Source: Acidobacteriota bacterium (GTDB lineage Bacteria; Acidobacteriota; Blastocatellia; Pyrinomonadales; Pyrinomonadaceae). Taken from it: a stretch of 64,000 nt of DNA. Positions within the stretch are counted from its first letter, which is position 1, and every line of letters begins with the position of its first letter. The notes beneath the pieces were generated by a model. That model was not told the DNA's origin. It ran no database searches and saw only the letters and a list, made by a program, of their open reading frames with translations. The stretch is from NCBI GenBank assembly GCA_016703965.1, contig JADJBB010000021.1, forward strand, positions 2,046,001 to 2,110,000, in the 5' to 3' direction. The position numbers and the translations under genes were made by a program. Below are positions 18,892-27,857 of the stretch, in pieces.

Positions 18892-18922
18892 GGGAAGGCG
18901 GGAATTCGCCTTCCCTTTTTTT
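18892..18922 (+). terminator. Rho-independent terminator after amtB
   Basis: GGGAAGGCG (18892-18900), loop GGAATT, CGCCTTCCC (18907-18915), then seven Ts. Confidence 0.92.
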
Positions 18923-18938
18923 ACGCTACAATTTAGGT

Positions 18939-19874
18939 GTGATCGAACGCGTAGAAATAGTTGTAGGCCAGCCGCATTTTAAGATGCGTTTAGAGGATTT
19001 TCTTCTAAACCATTTCGACAGCCTCAGCAAAATGTATCTCCGCGACCTCGTGAAAACCGCCGCGTGCGAGGTGAACGGCCGTCACGAGAACATCGGCTAC
19101 AAGCTAAAACCGCAGGATTTTATCGAGATAACCGTCGACCGCACCCGCGGGACCGCGATGCGGGCTGAGAAGATCGATCTCGACATCGTCTTCGAAGACG
19201 ACGACCTCATCATCGTCAACAAACCCGCCGGAATGCTCGTCCACCCATCCCACCGCGAAAATAGCGGCACGCTGCTGAATGCGTTGGCTCACTATCTGAA
19301 TCAAGGATTTTTAACGCAGGGGCGCAAAGACGCAAAGGGGCAAAGCACTCAGGAAATCGAAGGCTCCCGACTCCCGACTCCGGTCTCCCGTCTCATCAGG
19401 CCCGGCCTGATCCACCGCCTCGACAAACAAACCTCCGGCCTCATCGTCGCGGCTAAAAACCCGCGTGCTCACGCCAAGCTTTGTAATCACTTCATGAAGA
19501 AACGCGTCGAAAAGCGCTACCTCGCCCTCGTCGACGGCATCGTCGAGCAAGACGAAGGCACCATCAACGCCCCGATCGGCCGCGATGCAGACCTAAAACT
19601 CTGGATGGTAAAACAAGACGGCAAACACGCCGAATCCCGCTTCTGGGTTCGCGAGCGTCACGCCGACACAACCCTCCTCGAACTAGAACCCGTAACCGGC
19701 CGCACCAACCAACTCCGCATCCACTGCGAACTCCTCGGCCACCCCATCGTCGGCGACGTCCAGCGTGGCGGCCGCGAATTCGAACGATTATGCCTCCACG
19801 CCTACAAACTTGGCTTCCAGCACCCATCGGGCACGGGGCAGGTTAGTTTCGAATCAAAACCGCTCGGTTTCTAA
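18939..19874 (+). CDS. RluA/RluD-family 23S rRNA pseudouridine synthase
   Basis: 311 residues with GTG start. An S4-like RNA-binding region lies at ~15-70; the catalytic motif GLIHRLDKQTSGLIVAAKN has the nucleophilic Asp at ~162, and the C-terminal GRTNQLRIHCELLGHPIVGD is present. It converts uridines in 23S rRNA (RluD-type sites likely, not provable here). Residues ~124-152 (GRKDAKGQSTQEIEG...) are an insertion between the first catalytic strand (LLNALAHYL) and the HRLD motif; its DNA is a repeat also seen between fabH and fabD. Frame is preserved. Confidence 0.93.
   Translation: MIERVEIVVGQPHFKMRLEDFLLNHFDSLSKMYLRDLVKTAACEVNGRHENIGYKLKPQDFIEITVDRTRGTAMRAEKIDLDIVFEDDDLIIVNKPAGMLVHPSHRENSGTLLNALAHYLNQGFLTQGRKDAKGQSTQEIEGSRLPTPVSRLIRPGLIHRLDKQTSGLIVAAKNPRAHAKLCNHFMKKRVEKRYLALVDGIVEQDEGTINAPIGRDADLKLWMVKQDGKHAESRFWVRERHADTTLLELEPVTGRTNQLRIHCELLGHPIVGDVQRGGREFERLCLHAYKLGFQHPSGTGQVSFESKPLGF
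19311..19395. repeat. Repeat inserted in frame in the pseudouridine synthase gene
   Basis: AACGCAGGGGCGCAAAGACG followed by CAAAGGGGCAAAG resembles the left arm of the palindrome at 30901-30997; it is followed by tandem CTCCCGACT / CTCCCGT units. Codes for a Lys/Gln/Ser/Pro-rich loop. Confidence 0.6.
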
Positions 19875-19919
19875 TGAACTGAATAGACAACTTTCCGTGC
19901 GTCAACCATAATCGTGTCC

Positions 19920-21665
19920 ATGAAATTCCAAAATTCTGGTTTTAGTCGCCGGCTTGCGACTTGCTTCGCAGCTCTATCTCTATTTGTTTCCGTTCTGGCA
20001 GCCTCAGTGCCGATCAATGCGTCTTGGCGAGAGCCTGTCAGGGGCAAGAATGCGATGGTGGTCGCAGATCAGGAGATCGCGTCGAAAGTCGGTGTCGAGA
20101 TCCTGAAGAAAGGGGGCAATGCCGTTGATGCGGCGATCGCCGTCGGCCTCGCTCTTGCTGTGGTTTTTCCCGAGGCGGGAAATATCGGCGGCGGTGGATT
20201 CATGATGATCCGGACTAAGGACGGAGCGGCTCACGCTATCGATTACCGCGAGATGGCCCCAGGTGCCGCGAGCCGTGACATTTATGTCGACAAGAACGGC
20301 AAGTTGATCACGGGTGAAGGTTCATCGCTAATCGGTTACCGGGCCTCGGGTGTACCGGGAACACTTGCGGGATTTGAGATCGCGTTCAAGAAGTACGGTT
20401 CCGGAAAGCTAACATGGCGAGAACTCGTCGAACCGGCGAGGCTGCTTGCGGTGAAGGGATTTCGACTTGAATCCTGGCAAGCGGGCGATCTCGGTTCGCC
20501 CAGATCGGTATTGGCCAAGAATGATGAGAGCAAGCGGATCTTTCAGAACAACGGAAAATATCTGGCCGAGGGCGATCTATTGGCGCAGCCGGAACTTGCG
20601 CAGACTCTGGGGAGAGTGCAGCGTCTGGGAGCCAGGGAATTCTATTCAGGTCTAACAGCAAAAATGATCGCCGCCGATATGAAGGCTCACAATGGCCTGA
20701 TCACACTCGACGATCTAAAAAACTATCAGGCAAAAGAACGCACTCCTCTTATAGGTAATTATCGCGGGCATCAGATCATAACCATGCCGCCGCCGAGTTC
20801 GGGAGGTGTAGTCATACTCCAGATCCTTAACATGCTCGAGGCTTACGATGTTCGTGCGATGGAATACAACTCTGCGGCAAAATATCAGGTGATGACCGAG
20901 GCGATGCGCCGCGGCTTTGCGGATAGGGCTGTGTACATGGGCGATCCGGATTTTTTTGCGTTTCCGGTGGCCCCGCTGATCGACAAAAAGTACGCTGAAA
21001 AGAGGGGGGCGACGATTGATCTTGTCAAAGCTACGCCGAGTTCAACGATCGGCCCGGGCGAAGTTCCAGGCTATGAGTCGATGCAGACGACGAACTACAC
21101 GGTTGTCGATTCGGCGGGCAACATTGTCGTTAATACCTACACGCTAAATAACGGATTCGGTTCTGGTGTCACAATAAAAGGCACGGGCATATTGATGAAC
21201 AACGAAATGGATGATTTTGCCGCCCAGCCGGGCAAACCTAACGGTTTCGGCCTGATACAAGGCGAAAGGAACTCGGTTCAGCCCAGAAAGCGGCCGCTTT
21301 CATCCATGACGCCCACTATAGTTCTTAGAAAGGATGGAACACCCTGGTTTGGGCTTGGAGCACAAGGTGGGCCAACCATAATATCGGCGATACTGCAGGG
21401 AATAGTGAACGTGATCGATCATCAGATGAACATACAGCAGGCGATAGACGCTCCGCGTATTCATCATCAATGGTATCCGGATCAGATACTTTACGAGCCA
21501 TTCGGGATCTCGCCGGACACCAAGAAACTACTGGAGAGTTATGGGCAGAAGTTTGTCGGTCGGCCGCAGTACTTTGCAGGAGCGACAGCGATCATGATCG
21601 GTGAAGACGGTGTACGCCTCGGAGCCGAAGATTCGCGTTCACCGGGTGCGGCAGTTGGTTATTGA
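19920..21665 (+). CDS. ggt: Gamma-glutamyltransferase
   Basis: A 581-residue secreted Ntn-hydrolase from the ATG at 19920 (a GTG two codons earlier is also possible). Signal peptide to ~35 (VLAASVPINA). Family landmarks: GGNAVDAAIAVGLAL, NIGGGGFMMIR, the autocatalytic processing Thr at ~392 in QTTNYTVVD, and PLSSMTPTIVL plus the C-terminal GGPTIISAILQ. It cleaves or transfers gamma-glutamyl groups of glutathione and gamma-glutamyl peptides in the periplasm. It stands alone, convergent with the D-aminoacylase. Confidence 0.95.
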   Translation: MKFQNSGFSRRLATCFAALSLFVSVLAASVPINASWREPVRGKNAMVVADQEIASKVGVEILKKGGNAVDAAIAVGLALAVVFPEAGNIGGGGFMMIRTKDGAAHAIDYREMAPGAASRDIYVDKNGKLITGEGSSLIGYRASGVPGTLAGFEIAFKKYGSGKLTWRELVEPARLLAVKGFRLESWQAGDLGSPRSVLAKNDESKRIFQNNGKYLAEGDLLAQPELAQTLGRVQRLGAREFYSGLTAKMIAADMKAHNGLITLDDLKNYQAKERTPLIGNYRGHQIITMPPPSSGGVVILQILNMLEAYDVRAMEYNSAAKYQVMTEAMRRGFADRAVYMGDPDFFAFPVAPLIDKKYAEKRGATIDLVKATPSSTIGPGEVPGYESMQTTNYTVVDSAGNIVVNTYTLNNGFGSGVTIKGTGILMNNEMDDFAAQPGKPNGFGLIQGERNSVQPRKRPLSSMTPTIVLRKDGTPWFGLGAQGGPTIISAILQGIVNVIDHQMNIQQAIDAPRIHHQWYPDQILYEPFGISPDTKKLLESYGQKFVGRPQYFAGATAIMIGEDGVRLGAEDSRSPGAAVGY

Positions 21666-21723
21666 GGTGCATCCCTTCAAAGCCCGGAAGCATGCATCCC
21701 GTTTTGCGAATTGATAGTTCAAA

Positions 21724-21778
21724 GTTTGCCGGCCATTTAAACCTTTGACCAATCTCCCAGATACCTCTACCAATCAGC
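21724..21778. repeat. Dispersed repeat, copy A (TTTGACCAATC / CTCTACCAATC)
   Basis: TTTGCCGG, then CCTTTGACCAATC and ACCTCTACCAATC. The same order and similar spacing recur at 43831-43890 (copy B). Both copies are in non-coding gaps; no gene seen in 21666-21952. Confidence 0.55.
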
Positions 21779-21864
21779 GTCTTCTTGCTCGACTGGCAGG
21801 GCGGTTCCTTTGACCAAACCGGCGGTTTTGGGCCGAAAAACGTTGAAAATACGCCTGTTTTTGA

Positions 21865-21888
21865 AAAGTGTGAATCGATTCACACTTT
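21865..21888. repeat. Perfect 24-bp palindrome in a convergent intergenic gap
   Basis: AAAGTGTGAATC is immediately followed by its exact reverse complement GATTCACACTTT, no spacer and no T tract beyond. The half ATTCACACTTT recurs at ~41424-41434. It is too short-looped for an RNA hairpin and looks like a dimer binding site or repeat end. Confidence 0.6.
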
Positions 21889-21952
21889 AAATTGACAAAA
21901 ATTGGCGTCAGGTGTTTTTACACGAAAAGTTCCATTTCAGAACTTCAGATCT

Positions 21953-23545
21953 CTAGTCGATCTTGCCCGGTCCGTAGAGTGCGCGGCCGGGCATTTTTGT
22001 GGTCATTCGGCTGCCGTCAAAAACGACTTCGCCGTTGACGATGACGGTTGAGAATCCGACGGCGTATTGATGCGGCTTTTCGTAGGTGGCGGGATCGCCG
22101 ACGGTGTTTTCATCGAAGATGACGAGGTCGGCGGCGAAGCCTTCGCGGATGAGGCCGCGGTTTGTCAGGCCGAAGGTTTGGGCGGGGAGCGAGGTCATTT
22201 TGCGGATGGCATCCTCTAGAGTGATGATCTTTAGTTCGCGTACGTAGCGGCCGAGGATGCGGGCATTGTTGCCGTAACCACGCGGATGCGGCATTCCCTG
22301 GCCGAGGCGTTGAACCCCCGCGTCCGCCGCGATCATCGTGAAAGGCTGCCGCATAATGTTCTGCACATCCGCCTCCTGCATCCCGTGATACACCATGCCC
22401 GAACCGCCATTTTCATACATCTGGAGGAACTGCTCGATCTGAGCGTCGAGGTTATCCTTACCGCGTTCGATCTTGGCTATCTCCTTGATATTCTTGCCGT
22501 TATATTCCGGCTTGGTTCGATAGCTGGAGACAAATGCGTAGCTGAAATCCTTGAATTTCTTTTTCTTGAGGTCCTGCTTAATTTCCTCGGCAACCTGCTT
22601 CCGAACTGCCGGATCGGCAAGGCGCTTTTTGCCCTCGGCACGTCCGCCGGCATTGACCCAGGTCGGGAGCCGCGAGTCTAGATTAGTTGACGAAGCCGTA
22701 TAAGCATACTGGTCAACCGTCACCGAAAGCCCGCGTTTTCGCGCCGCCTCGACGAGCCCGATGGTTGTCGGAGTCTTGCCCCAAAGTGCGGGAACCTGGA
22801 TCTTGAAATGCGAGATCTCGACCGGCATATTCGCCTGCTCGCCAATGTTTATGGCCTCTTCGACTGCCTTGACGACCTCGGTGCCTTCGTCGCGGATGTG
22901 GCTGGTGTAGATACCGCCGTATTTTGCTGCAGCCTTTGCCATCCCGACGACCTCGTCTGTCTTGGCGTAAGTCCCCGGCAGGTAGATCAGCCCGGTAGAA
23001 AACCCGACCGCACCGTCCTTCATCGCCTGCTCGACGTACTGGTCCATCCGGGCCTGTTCTTCAGGCGTCGGAGCACGGTTATCGAGGCCGACTACCTTTG
23101 AACGCACCGTATTATGGCCGATGAGGCTCGCGATATTGACGGCGAGCGGCGTCGTCCTTGCTTTGCCGAGGAAAGCTCCAATGTCGAGATCCGATCCGCC
23201 GCAGTTGCCGGTGACGAGCGATGTCACGCCCATTCGGATGAAATTCTCAGCCTTTGGATTCGAATATATGTCCTCGGTGTGAGCATGAACGTCGATAAAT
23301 CCAGGGGCCACGATCTGATTTTTGGCGTCGAGCGTGCTCGTTCCGGCGGGAACCTCGAAACGGCCGACTTTCGCGATCTTGCCGTCCTTAATTGCGATGG
23401 AGCCGCGAAACCAAGGGTTTCCGGCTCCGTCGATGATACGGGCGTTTGTAATGACGAGATCGAATCTTTCGGTACTTTGACCCAGTACACCGCTAACTGA
23501 TGAAAACAAGACGGATATGATCAGGAGTATCGAGATCTTTGACAT
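21953..23545 (-). CDS. N-acyl-D-amino-acid deacylase (D-aminoacylase) family amidohydrolase
   Basis: 530 residues with a signal peptide (ILLIISVLFSSVSGVLGQS). Metal-dependent amidohydrolase fold: APGFIDVHAHTEDIY (HxH pair), TSHIRDEG, EISHFKI, and the late Asp in MIAADAGVQRLG. N-terminal TNARIIDGAGNPWFRG and C-terminal GEVVFDGSRMT close the beta-sandwich. The family hydrolyses N-acyl-D-amino acids or D-amino-acid-containing dipeptides; the export signal suggests it acts outside the cytoplasm. Substrate is not certain. The stop of terC lies one base beyond its start, so terC and this gene are an operon. Confidence 0.9.
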   Translation of the reverse strand: MSKISILLIISVLFSSVSGVLGQSTERFDLVITNARIIDGAGNPWFRGSIAIKDGKIAKVGRFEVPAGTSTLDAKNQIVAPGFIDVHAHTEDIYSNPKAENFIRMGVTSLVTGNCGGSDLDIGAFLGKARTTPLAVNIASLIGHNTVRSKVVGLDNRAPTPEEQARMDQYVEQAMKDGAVGFSTGLIYLPGTYAKTDEVVGMAKAAAKYGGIYTSHIRDEGTEVVKAVEEAINIGEQANMPVEISHFKIQVPALWGKTPTTIGLVEAARKRGLSVTVDQYAYTASSTNLDSRLPTWVNAGGRAEGKKRLADPAVRKQVAEEIKQDLKKKKFKDFSYAFVSSYRTKPEYNGKNIKEIAKIERGKDNLDAQIEQFLQMYENGGSGMVYHGMQEADVQNIMRQPFTMIAADAGVQRLGQGMPHPRGYGNNARILGRYVRELKIITLEDAIRKMTSLPAQTFGLTNRGLIREGFAADLVIFDENTVGDPATYEKPHQYAVGFSTVIVNGEVVFDGSRMTTKMPGRALYGPGKID

Positions 23546-23546
23546 T

Positions 23547-24344
23547 CTATTTTGCCTCGGGTTCTGTTTCTATGGCTTTGGCCTCGTCCTCGTCAGAAAA
23601 ACGATTGTGCAGATGAACTGGAGCTGCTTTCTTACGCAGCCGAATATTCAGCATCTCAACAAAGACCGAGAATGCCATCGCAAAGTAGATGTAGCCCTTC
23701 GGAATTGTCTGATGAAACGCCTCGGCCACGAGCATTACGCCGATCAGGAGCAGGAACGAGAGCGCCAGCATTTTAATGGTCGGGTGCCGCTGAACAAATG
23801 CCCCGATCTGCCCGGCAAAAAGCATCATCGCGATGATCGAAATAACTACGGCCGCGATCATTATATAGATCCCGTTCGGGCCATAGGTCGTGCTGATCAT
23901 TCCGACCGCAGTTATAACCGAATCGAGAGAAAATACGATGTCGAGCAGGACGATCTGTATAATTACACTGACAAAACCGGCATAGGTTTTCTTAGAACCT
24001 TCGCCTTCTTCTCCCTCCAGGCTGCCGTGAATTTCATGGGTGCTTTTAGCTATTAAGAACAGGCCTCCGAAGAGCAAAACAAGGTCTTTACCGGCAAATC
24101 CCCATCCCCAAATAGAGAAGAGCGGCGCGGTCAGCCCGATGACCCATGACAGAGACATCAGCAGCAGAATACGGATACCCAGTGCCAATGCAAGCCCCAC
24201 ATAGCGAGCCTTAGCCCTTTGTTCAGGCGGAAGTTTGCCCGACAGGATCGATATGAAGATCACATTATCGATCCCGAGGACGAGTTCTAATACGGTTAAT
24301 GTCGCAAACGCGATCCAGATCTGCGGGTCAGAGAGCCATTCCAT
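23547..24344 (-). CDS. TerC-family integral membrane protein
   Basis: 265 residues with 7-8 hydrophobic segments and the family signature VLELVLGIDNVIFISILSG near the N-terminus and SLDSVITAVGMI centrally, both carrying the conserved acidic residues in membrane helices. Family members are linked to Mn2+ export (MntP-independent Alx/TerC type) and tellurite resistance. No ter genes are nearby, so metal homeostasis is more likely. Confidence 0.9.
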   Translation of the reverse strand: MEWLSDPQIWIAFATLTVLELVLGIDNVIFISILSGKLPPEQRAKARYVGLALALGIRILLLMSLSWVIGLTAPLFSIWGWGFAGKDLVLLFGGLFLIAKSTHEIHGSLEGEEGEGSKKTYAGFVSVIIQIVLLDIVFSLDSVITAVGMISTTYGPNGIYIMIAAVVISIIAMMLFAGQIGAFVQRHPTIKMLALSFLLLIGVMLVAEAFHQTIPKGYIYFAMAFSVFVEMLNIRLRKKAAPVHLHNRFSDEDEAKAIETEPEAK

Positions 24345-24360
24345 TGGGTTATTTTAGTTT

Positions 24361-24876
24361 CTATTCGTTAGATTTGCACGGCTTCGAGATCGCGGCGTCC
24401 GCCAGTTTTCGGGCCTTTTCATTCTGTTTGGCTCCGGGCGGAACGACGTCCGTCACACACGACTCATTTTTGCTGATCTTTGAGATCATCAGGTACGACG
24501 TACCCTTCTTAATGCCTTCCGGATCTGCAACCTCATAGCGGGCGATCAGAGCCACCGGCACGCCAGCCTTTGTCCGCCACTCGACTTTCTCGCCGATCGA
24601 CGAAAAGGCGCCGTAGAAATGCCAAAAATTGAGCTCAAATTTCTTTTTGGCAGGCGTAATGATATCGATCGTCTGCCTGATGTCGCCCTCGATCAGGCGG
24701 ATCTTGTACCCGCCAACGCCCGGACATTCGCCTTCGTATGAGCCGGCGTCCTTCGAACTCGATTTTATCGTCTTACAGGCGGTTGTTTTCGTGCTTGTGT
24801 AGACGGACTGGTTTTGGGCAGTTACGGCAAATACCGAGATCGTAAAACAAAATAGAGTGAGTAGAAAAGATTTCAT
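24361..24876 (-). CDS. Hypothetical secreted protein
   Basis: 171 residues with a clear signal peptide (MKSFLLTLFCFTISVFAVTA). Four Cys in the mature part (TTACKTIK, GECPGVGG, NESCVTD, KPCKSN) suggest two disulphides. I do not recognise a family. It is transcribed with pyrC upstream (about 11 bases gap) and terC downstream, probably by position rather than function. Confidence 0.8.
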   Translation of the reverse strand: MKSFLLTLFCFTISVFAVTAQNQSVYTSTKTTACKTIKSSSKDAGSYEGECPGVGGYKIRLIEGDIRQTIDIITPAKKKFELNFWHFYGAFSSIGEKVEWRTKAGVPVALIARYEVADPEGIKKGTSYLMISKISKNESCVTDVVPPGAKQNEKARKLADAAISKPCKSNE

Positions 24877-24887
24877 GTTTTTCCTAA

Positions 24888-26171
24888 TTATCGGCGATAA
24901 ACGATCCTGCCGCCAACTATTGTCGCGACCGGTCCTCCAAAAAATTCCCAGTTATTGAACGGTGAATTTCTTGATTTCGAACGCGATTCCGATGACTTGT
25001 AAGTCCACTGCAGATCAGGATCGATGATGGTGATATCCGCGATCGATCCCGGAGCCAAAGTCCCACGTCCAGCGAGCTTAAATATCCGGGCCGGATTGGC
25101 CGAGCACAGCTCGACAAGACGAGCGAGGCCGATCACGCCTTTGTGGACGAGTTCATTAAAAGCGAGGCCGATAGCGGTTTCGAGGCCGGTGATCCCCATT
25201 GGAGCACGGTCATATTCGAGAGCCTTTTCGTCGGCGTGGTGCGGGGCGTGGTCGGTTGCGATGGCGTCGATGGTTCCGTCGCGGAGGCCTTCGATAATGG
25301 CAGCGAGGTGCTCTTCGCTGCGAAGCGGCGGTGCCATTTTCGTGTTCGTGTCGTAGCCCTCGACCGCTCTATCAGTCAGCGTAAAATGATGCGGCGTCAC
25401 CTCGCAAGTCACGTTCAAGCCTTCATTCTTGGCCCGACGAACAGCCTCGACCGCACCTTTGGTAGAAACGTGAGCGATATGTAAATGAGCCCCGGTCTCT
25501 TCGGCAAGTATGATGTCGCGAACCGCGTCGATATCTTCGGCAAGTGCAGGCATGCCTTTAAGGCCAAGTAAGAGTGAGATCTTTCCCTCGTGCATCACGC
25601 CGCCGGACGAGAGCGATTTGTCTTCGCAATGATCGATCACCGGCAGGTCGAAATCGCGTGCATACTGCATAGCACGCCGCATAATTCCGGCATTCGGCAC
25701 CGGACGGCCATCGTCCGAGACAGCAACGGCTCCGGCAGCTTTCATCTCGCCCATCTCGGCAAGTTCGGAACCGTCGGAAGATTTAGTGATCGCCCCGATC
25801 GGGAAAACATTCGCCAAACCCGCACGCTCCGCCTGCTCGATCATGTAACGCGTGATCGCGGCATTATCATTGACCGGATTCGTATTTGGCATCGGGCAAA
25901 CGCTCGTCCAACCACCCGCGACCGCCGCCGCGCATCCGCTCGCGATCGTTTCTTTATGTTCCTGCCCTGGCTCACGCAGATGCACATGTATGTCGATAAA
26001 GCCCGGAGCGACGAGCATTCCACTCGCATCGAAAACCTCACAGCCTTCGGGGACGCCTTCCCCGGGTTTGATCCATGCGGTTACCTTGCCGTCCTCAATG
26101 AGGACAGACATCCCAGTATTTTCTTGTGCGGCCGGATCGATGAGATGGCCGTTTGCGATCAATAACTTCAT
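24888..26171 (-). CDS. pyrC: Dihydroorotase (class I)
   Basis: 427 residues, third step of UMP synthesis (carbamoyl-aspartate to dihydroorotate). Zinc ligands in FIDIHVHLREPGQE, PVIDHCEDKSL, LHIAHVSTKGAVE, and the catalytic Asp in IATDHAPHH; substrate-binding PMPNTNPV. Length is that of bacterial type-I enzymes. It follows pyrB by five bases in the same direction. Confidence 0.96.
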   Translation of the reverse strand: MKLLIANGHLIDPAAQENTGMSVLIEDGKVTAWIKPGEGVPEGCEVFDASGMLVAPGFIDIHVHLREPGQEHKETIASGCAAAVAGGWTSVCPMPNTNPVNDNAAITRYMIEQAERAGLANVFPIGAITKSSDGSELAEMGEMKAAGAVAVSDDGRPVPNAGIMRRAMQYARDFDLPVIDHCEDKSLSSGGVMHEGKISLLLGLKGMPALAEDIDAVRDIILAEETGAHLHIAHVSTKGAVEAVRRAKNEGLNVTCEVTPHHFTLTDRAVEGYDTNTKMAPPLRSEEHLAAIIEGLRDGTIDAIATDHAPHHADEKALEYDRAPMGITGLETAIGLAFNELVHKGVIGLARLVELCSANPARIFKLAGRGTLAPGSIADITIIDPDLQWTYKSSESRSKSRNSPFNNWEFFGGPVATIVGGRIVYRR

Positions 26172-26176
26172 AAGAA

Positions 26177-27124
26177 CTAACTGCTAACTACCGAGCCGCC
26201 CGTCGCGAGATAAAGAACCGCCATTCTGACCGCCACACCATATTTTACCTGATCCAAAATAAGCGAACGCGAGCTGTCGGCGACTTCTGAAGCGATCTCG
26301 ATCCCTCGATTCATCGGACCCGGATGAAGGACGATCGCGTCTTTTTTTGCCAGGTCGAGGCGGTCGTTTGTTAGGCCGTAGTGGATCGAATATTCACGGA
26401 GCGTCGGAAAATATGCTGAGTCCTGGCGTTCGCGTTGGATGCGGAGGATCATGACGACGTCGGCTCCGGCGATGGCGTCCTCGACGTTCGGGCAGACCGT
26501 GAGGCCACTTTCGACGAGATATTGGAAATCGTTTGGAACCAACGTTCCGGGGCCCGCAACCCGGATCTTCGCACCGAGTTTGGTCAGCAGATGGATATTC
26601 GACCGAGCCACTCGACTGTGCAGAATGTCGCCGACGATCGCGATCTCGAGGCCGTCGATCTGGTGTTTGTGTTCGCGGATCGTCATCGCGTCGAGCAAAG
26701 CCTGCGTCGGGTGTTCGTTCGCTCCGTCGCCGGCGTTGACGATCGCTGCACGGCTTACTTTTGCGAGTTGGTGCGGCACGCCGGCACTCGAATGACGCAC
26801 GACGATGCAATCCGGGGCCATAGCGTCGAGGTTCAGGGCCGTGTCGAGCAGCGTCTCGCCTTTGGTAACGCTTGACGACGAAACGCTGATATTCACGGCG
26901 TCAGCCGAAAGGCGTTTGGCGGCAAGCTCGAAAGATGTGCGGGTTCGCGTCGAGGCTTCGAAAAAGAGATTGATGACGGTCTTACCGCGAAGCGCCGGAA
27001 CCTTCTTCACCTCACGCGTCGAGATCTCGCTAAAATTCTCAGCCGTATCGAGAATGCCGACGATCTCGGCCGCTGAGAGATTGCGAATTCCCAACAGATC
27101 TCTTCTCTTGAATGGTTTTTCCAT
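26177..27124 (-). CDS. pyrB: Aspartate carbamoyltransferase catalytic subunit
   Basis: 315 residues. Carbamoyl-phosphate motif FFEASTRTRTSFELAAKRL, HPTQALLDAMTIREH, and aspartate-domain HPGPMNRGIEI are all present. It makes carbamoyl-aspartate, immediately upstream of pyrC. No pyrI regulatory subunit is seen; control is likelier through the terminator before the gene and PyrR. Confidence 0.97.
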   Translation of the reverse strand: MEKPFKRRDLLGIRNLSAAEIVGILDTAENFSEISTREVKKVPALRGKTVINLFFEASTRTRTSFELAAKRLSADAVNISVSSSSVTKGETLLDTALNLDAMAPDCIVVRHSSAGVPHQLAKVSRAAIVNAGDGANEHPTQALLDAMTIREHKHQIDGLEIAIVGDILHSRVARSNIHLLTKLGAKIRVAGPGTLVPNDFQYLVESGLTVCPNVEDAIAGADVVMILRIQRERQDSAYFPTLREYSIHYGLTNDRLDLAKKDAIVLHPGPMNRGIEIASEVADSSRSLILDQVKYGVAVRMAVLYLATGGSVVSS

Positions 27125-27163
27125 CTAAACGGTGGCAAGCGGGACGCTTGCTCTCCAGTCATT

Positions 27164-27190
27164 AAAAAAAGCAAGGCGTTAACCTTGCTT
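27164..27190 (-). terminator. Intrinsic terminator between pyrR and pyrB (candidate attenuator)
   Basis: On the minus strand AAGCAAGG, loop TTAACG, CCTTGCTT, then T-run, starting a few bases after the pyrR stop. A second hairpin GCAAGCG/CGCTTGC follows before pyrB. Position is that of PyrR-regulated attenuators, but no clear PyrR-binding loop consensus was found. Confidence 0.75.
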
Positions 27191-27195
27191 AGCAA

Positions 27196-27765
27196 TTATT
27201 CACTCGGCCGTTCAAAAATGCCCACGGCCTCAACATCGTCATATTCTTTGAGCATGACCTTGATGATCTCGGTTTGCTTGGTCGGGACTTTTTTGCCGAC
27301 AAAATCGGCCTGGATCGGCAATTCGCGGTGTTCGGTGCCACGATCGATGAGGACGGCGAGCTGAACTTTACGCGGACGGCCAAAATCCATTAGCTGATCC
27401 ATCGCTGCACGGATCGTTCGGCCCGTGTAGAGTACATCGTCAACGAGCACGACGATCTTGCCATCGATATCATGCTCAAGTTCGGTGCGATTGACGATCG
27501 GATTTGCTCCGACGGTCGAGAGATCGTCGCGATAGAGCGTTATATCGAGGATGCCGTATAGCGGACGCTCGCCTTCGATCGCCTCGATCTTATCGACGAT
27601 CCGCTCCGCCAGCGGTACGCCGCGGCGGCGGATGCCGACAATGTAGAGGTCTTTCGGGCCGTGATTCGATTCGACGATCTCGGTCGCGAGCCGCCGAAGG
27701 GCACGTTTCATCGCCGCCGAATCCATTATTCGCGACTTTTCTACCAAATTTATTTCGTCAGCCAT
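27196..27765 (-). CDS. pyrR: Bifunctional pyr operon regulator / uracil phosphoribosyltransferase
   Basis: 189 residues from ATG 27765 (MADEINLVEKSRIMD); the frame extends to a TTG at 27816, but the typical PyrR length and N-terminus favour the ATG. The PRPP loop is IVVLVDDVLYTGRTIRAAMD; IVGIRRRGVPLAERI and LIDRGTEHRELPI are diagnostic. PyrR binds pyr mRNA in response to UMP/UTP and has weak UPRTase activity. First gene of pyrR-pyrB-pyrC. Confidence 0.95.
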   Translation of the reverse strand: MADEINLVEKSRIMDSAAMKRALRRLATEIVESNHGPKDLYIVGIRRRGVPLAERIVDKIEAIEGERPLYGILDITLYRDDLSTVGANPIVNRTELEHDIDGKIVVLVDDVLYTGRTIRAAMDQLMDFGRPRKVQLAVLIDRGTEHRELPIQADFVGKKVPTKQTEIIKVMLKEYDDVEAVGIFERPSE

Positions 27766-27857
27766 TGCTGGAGAATCGTAACAAACAGCGGTTGAAAGTT
27801 CAAAGTTTGAGGCCAAGGTTTTGATACAACGTGTCTTGAACTAGAATCTTTTCAGCG

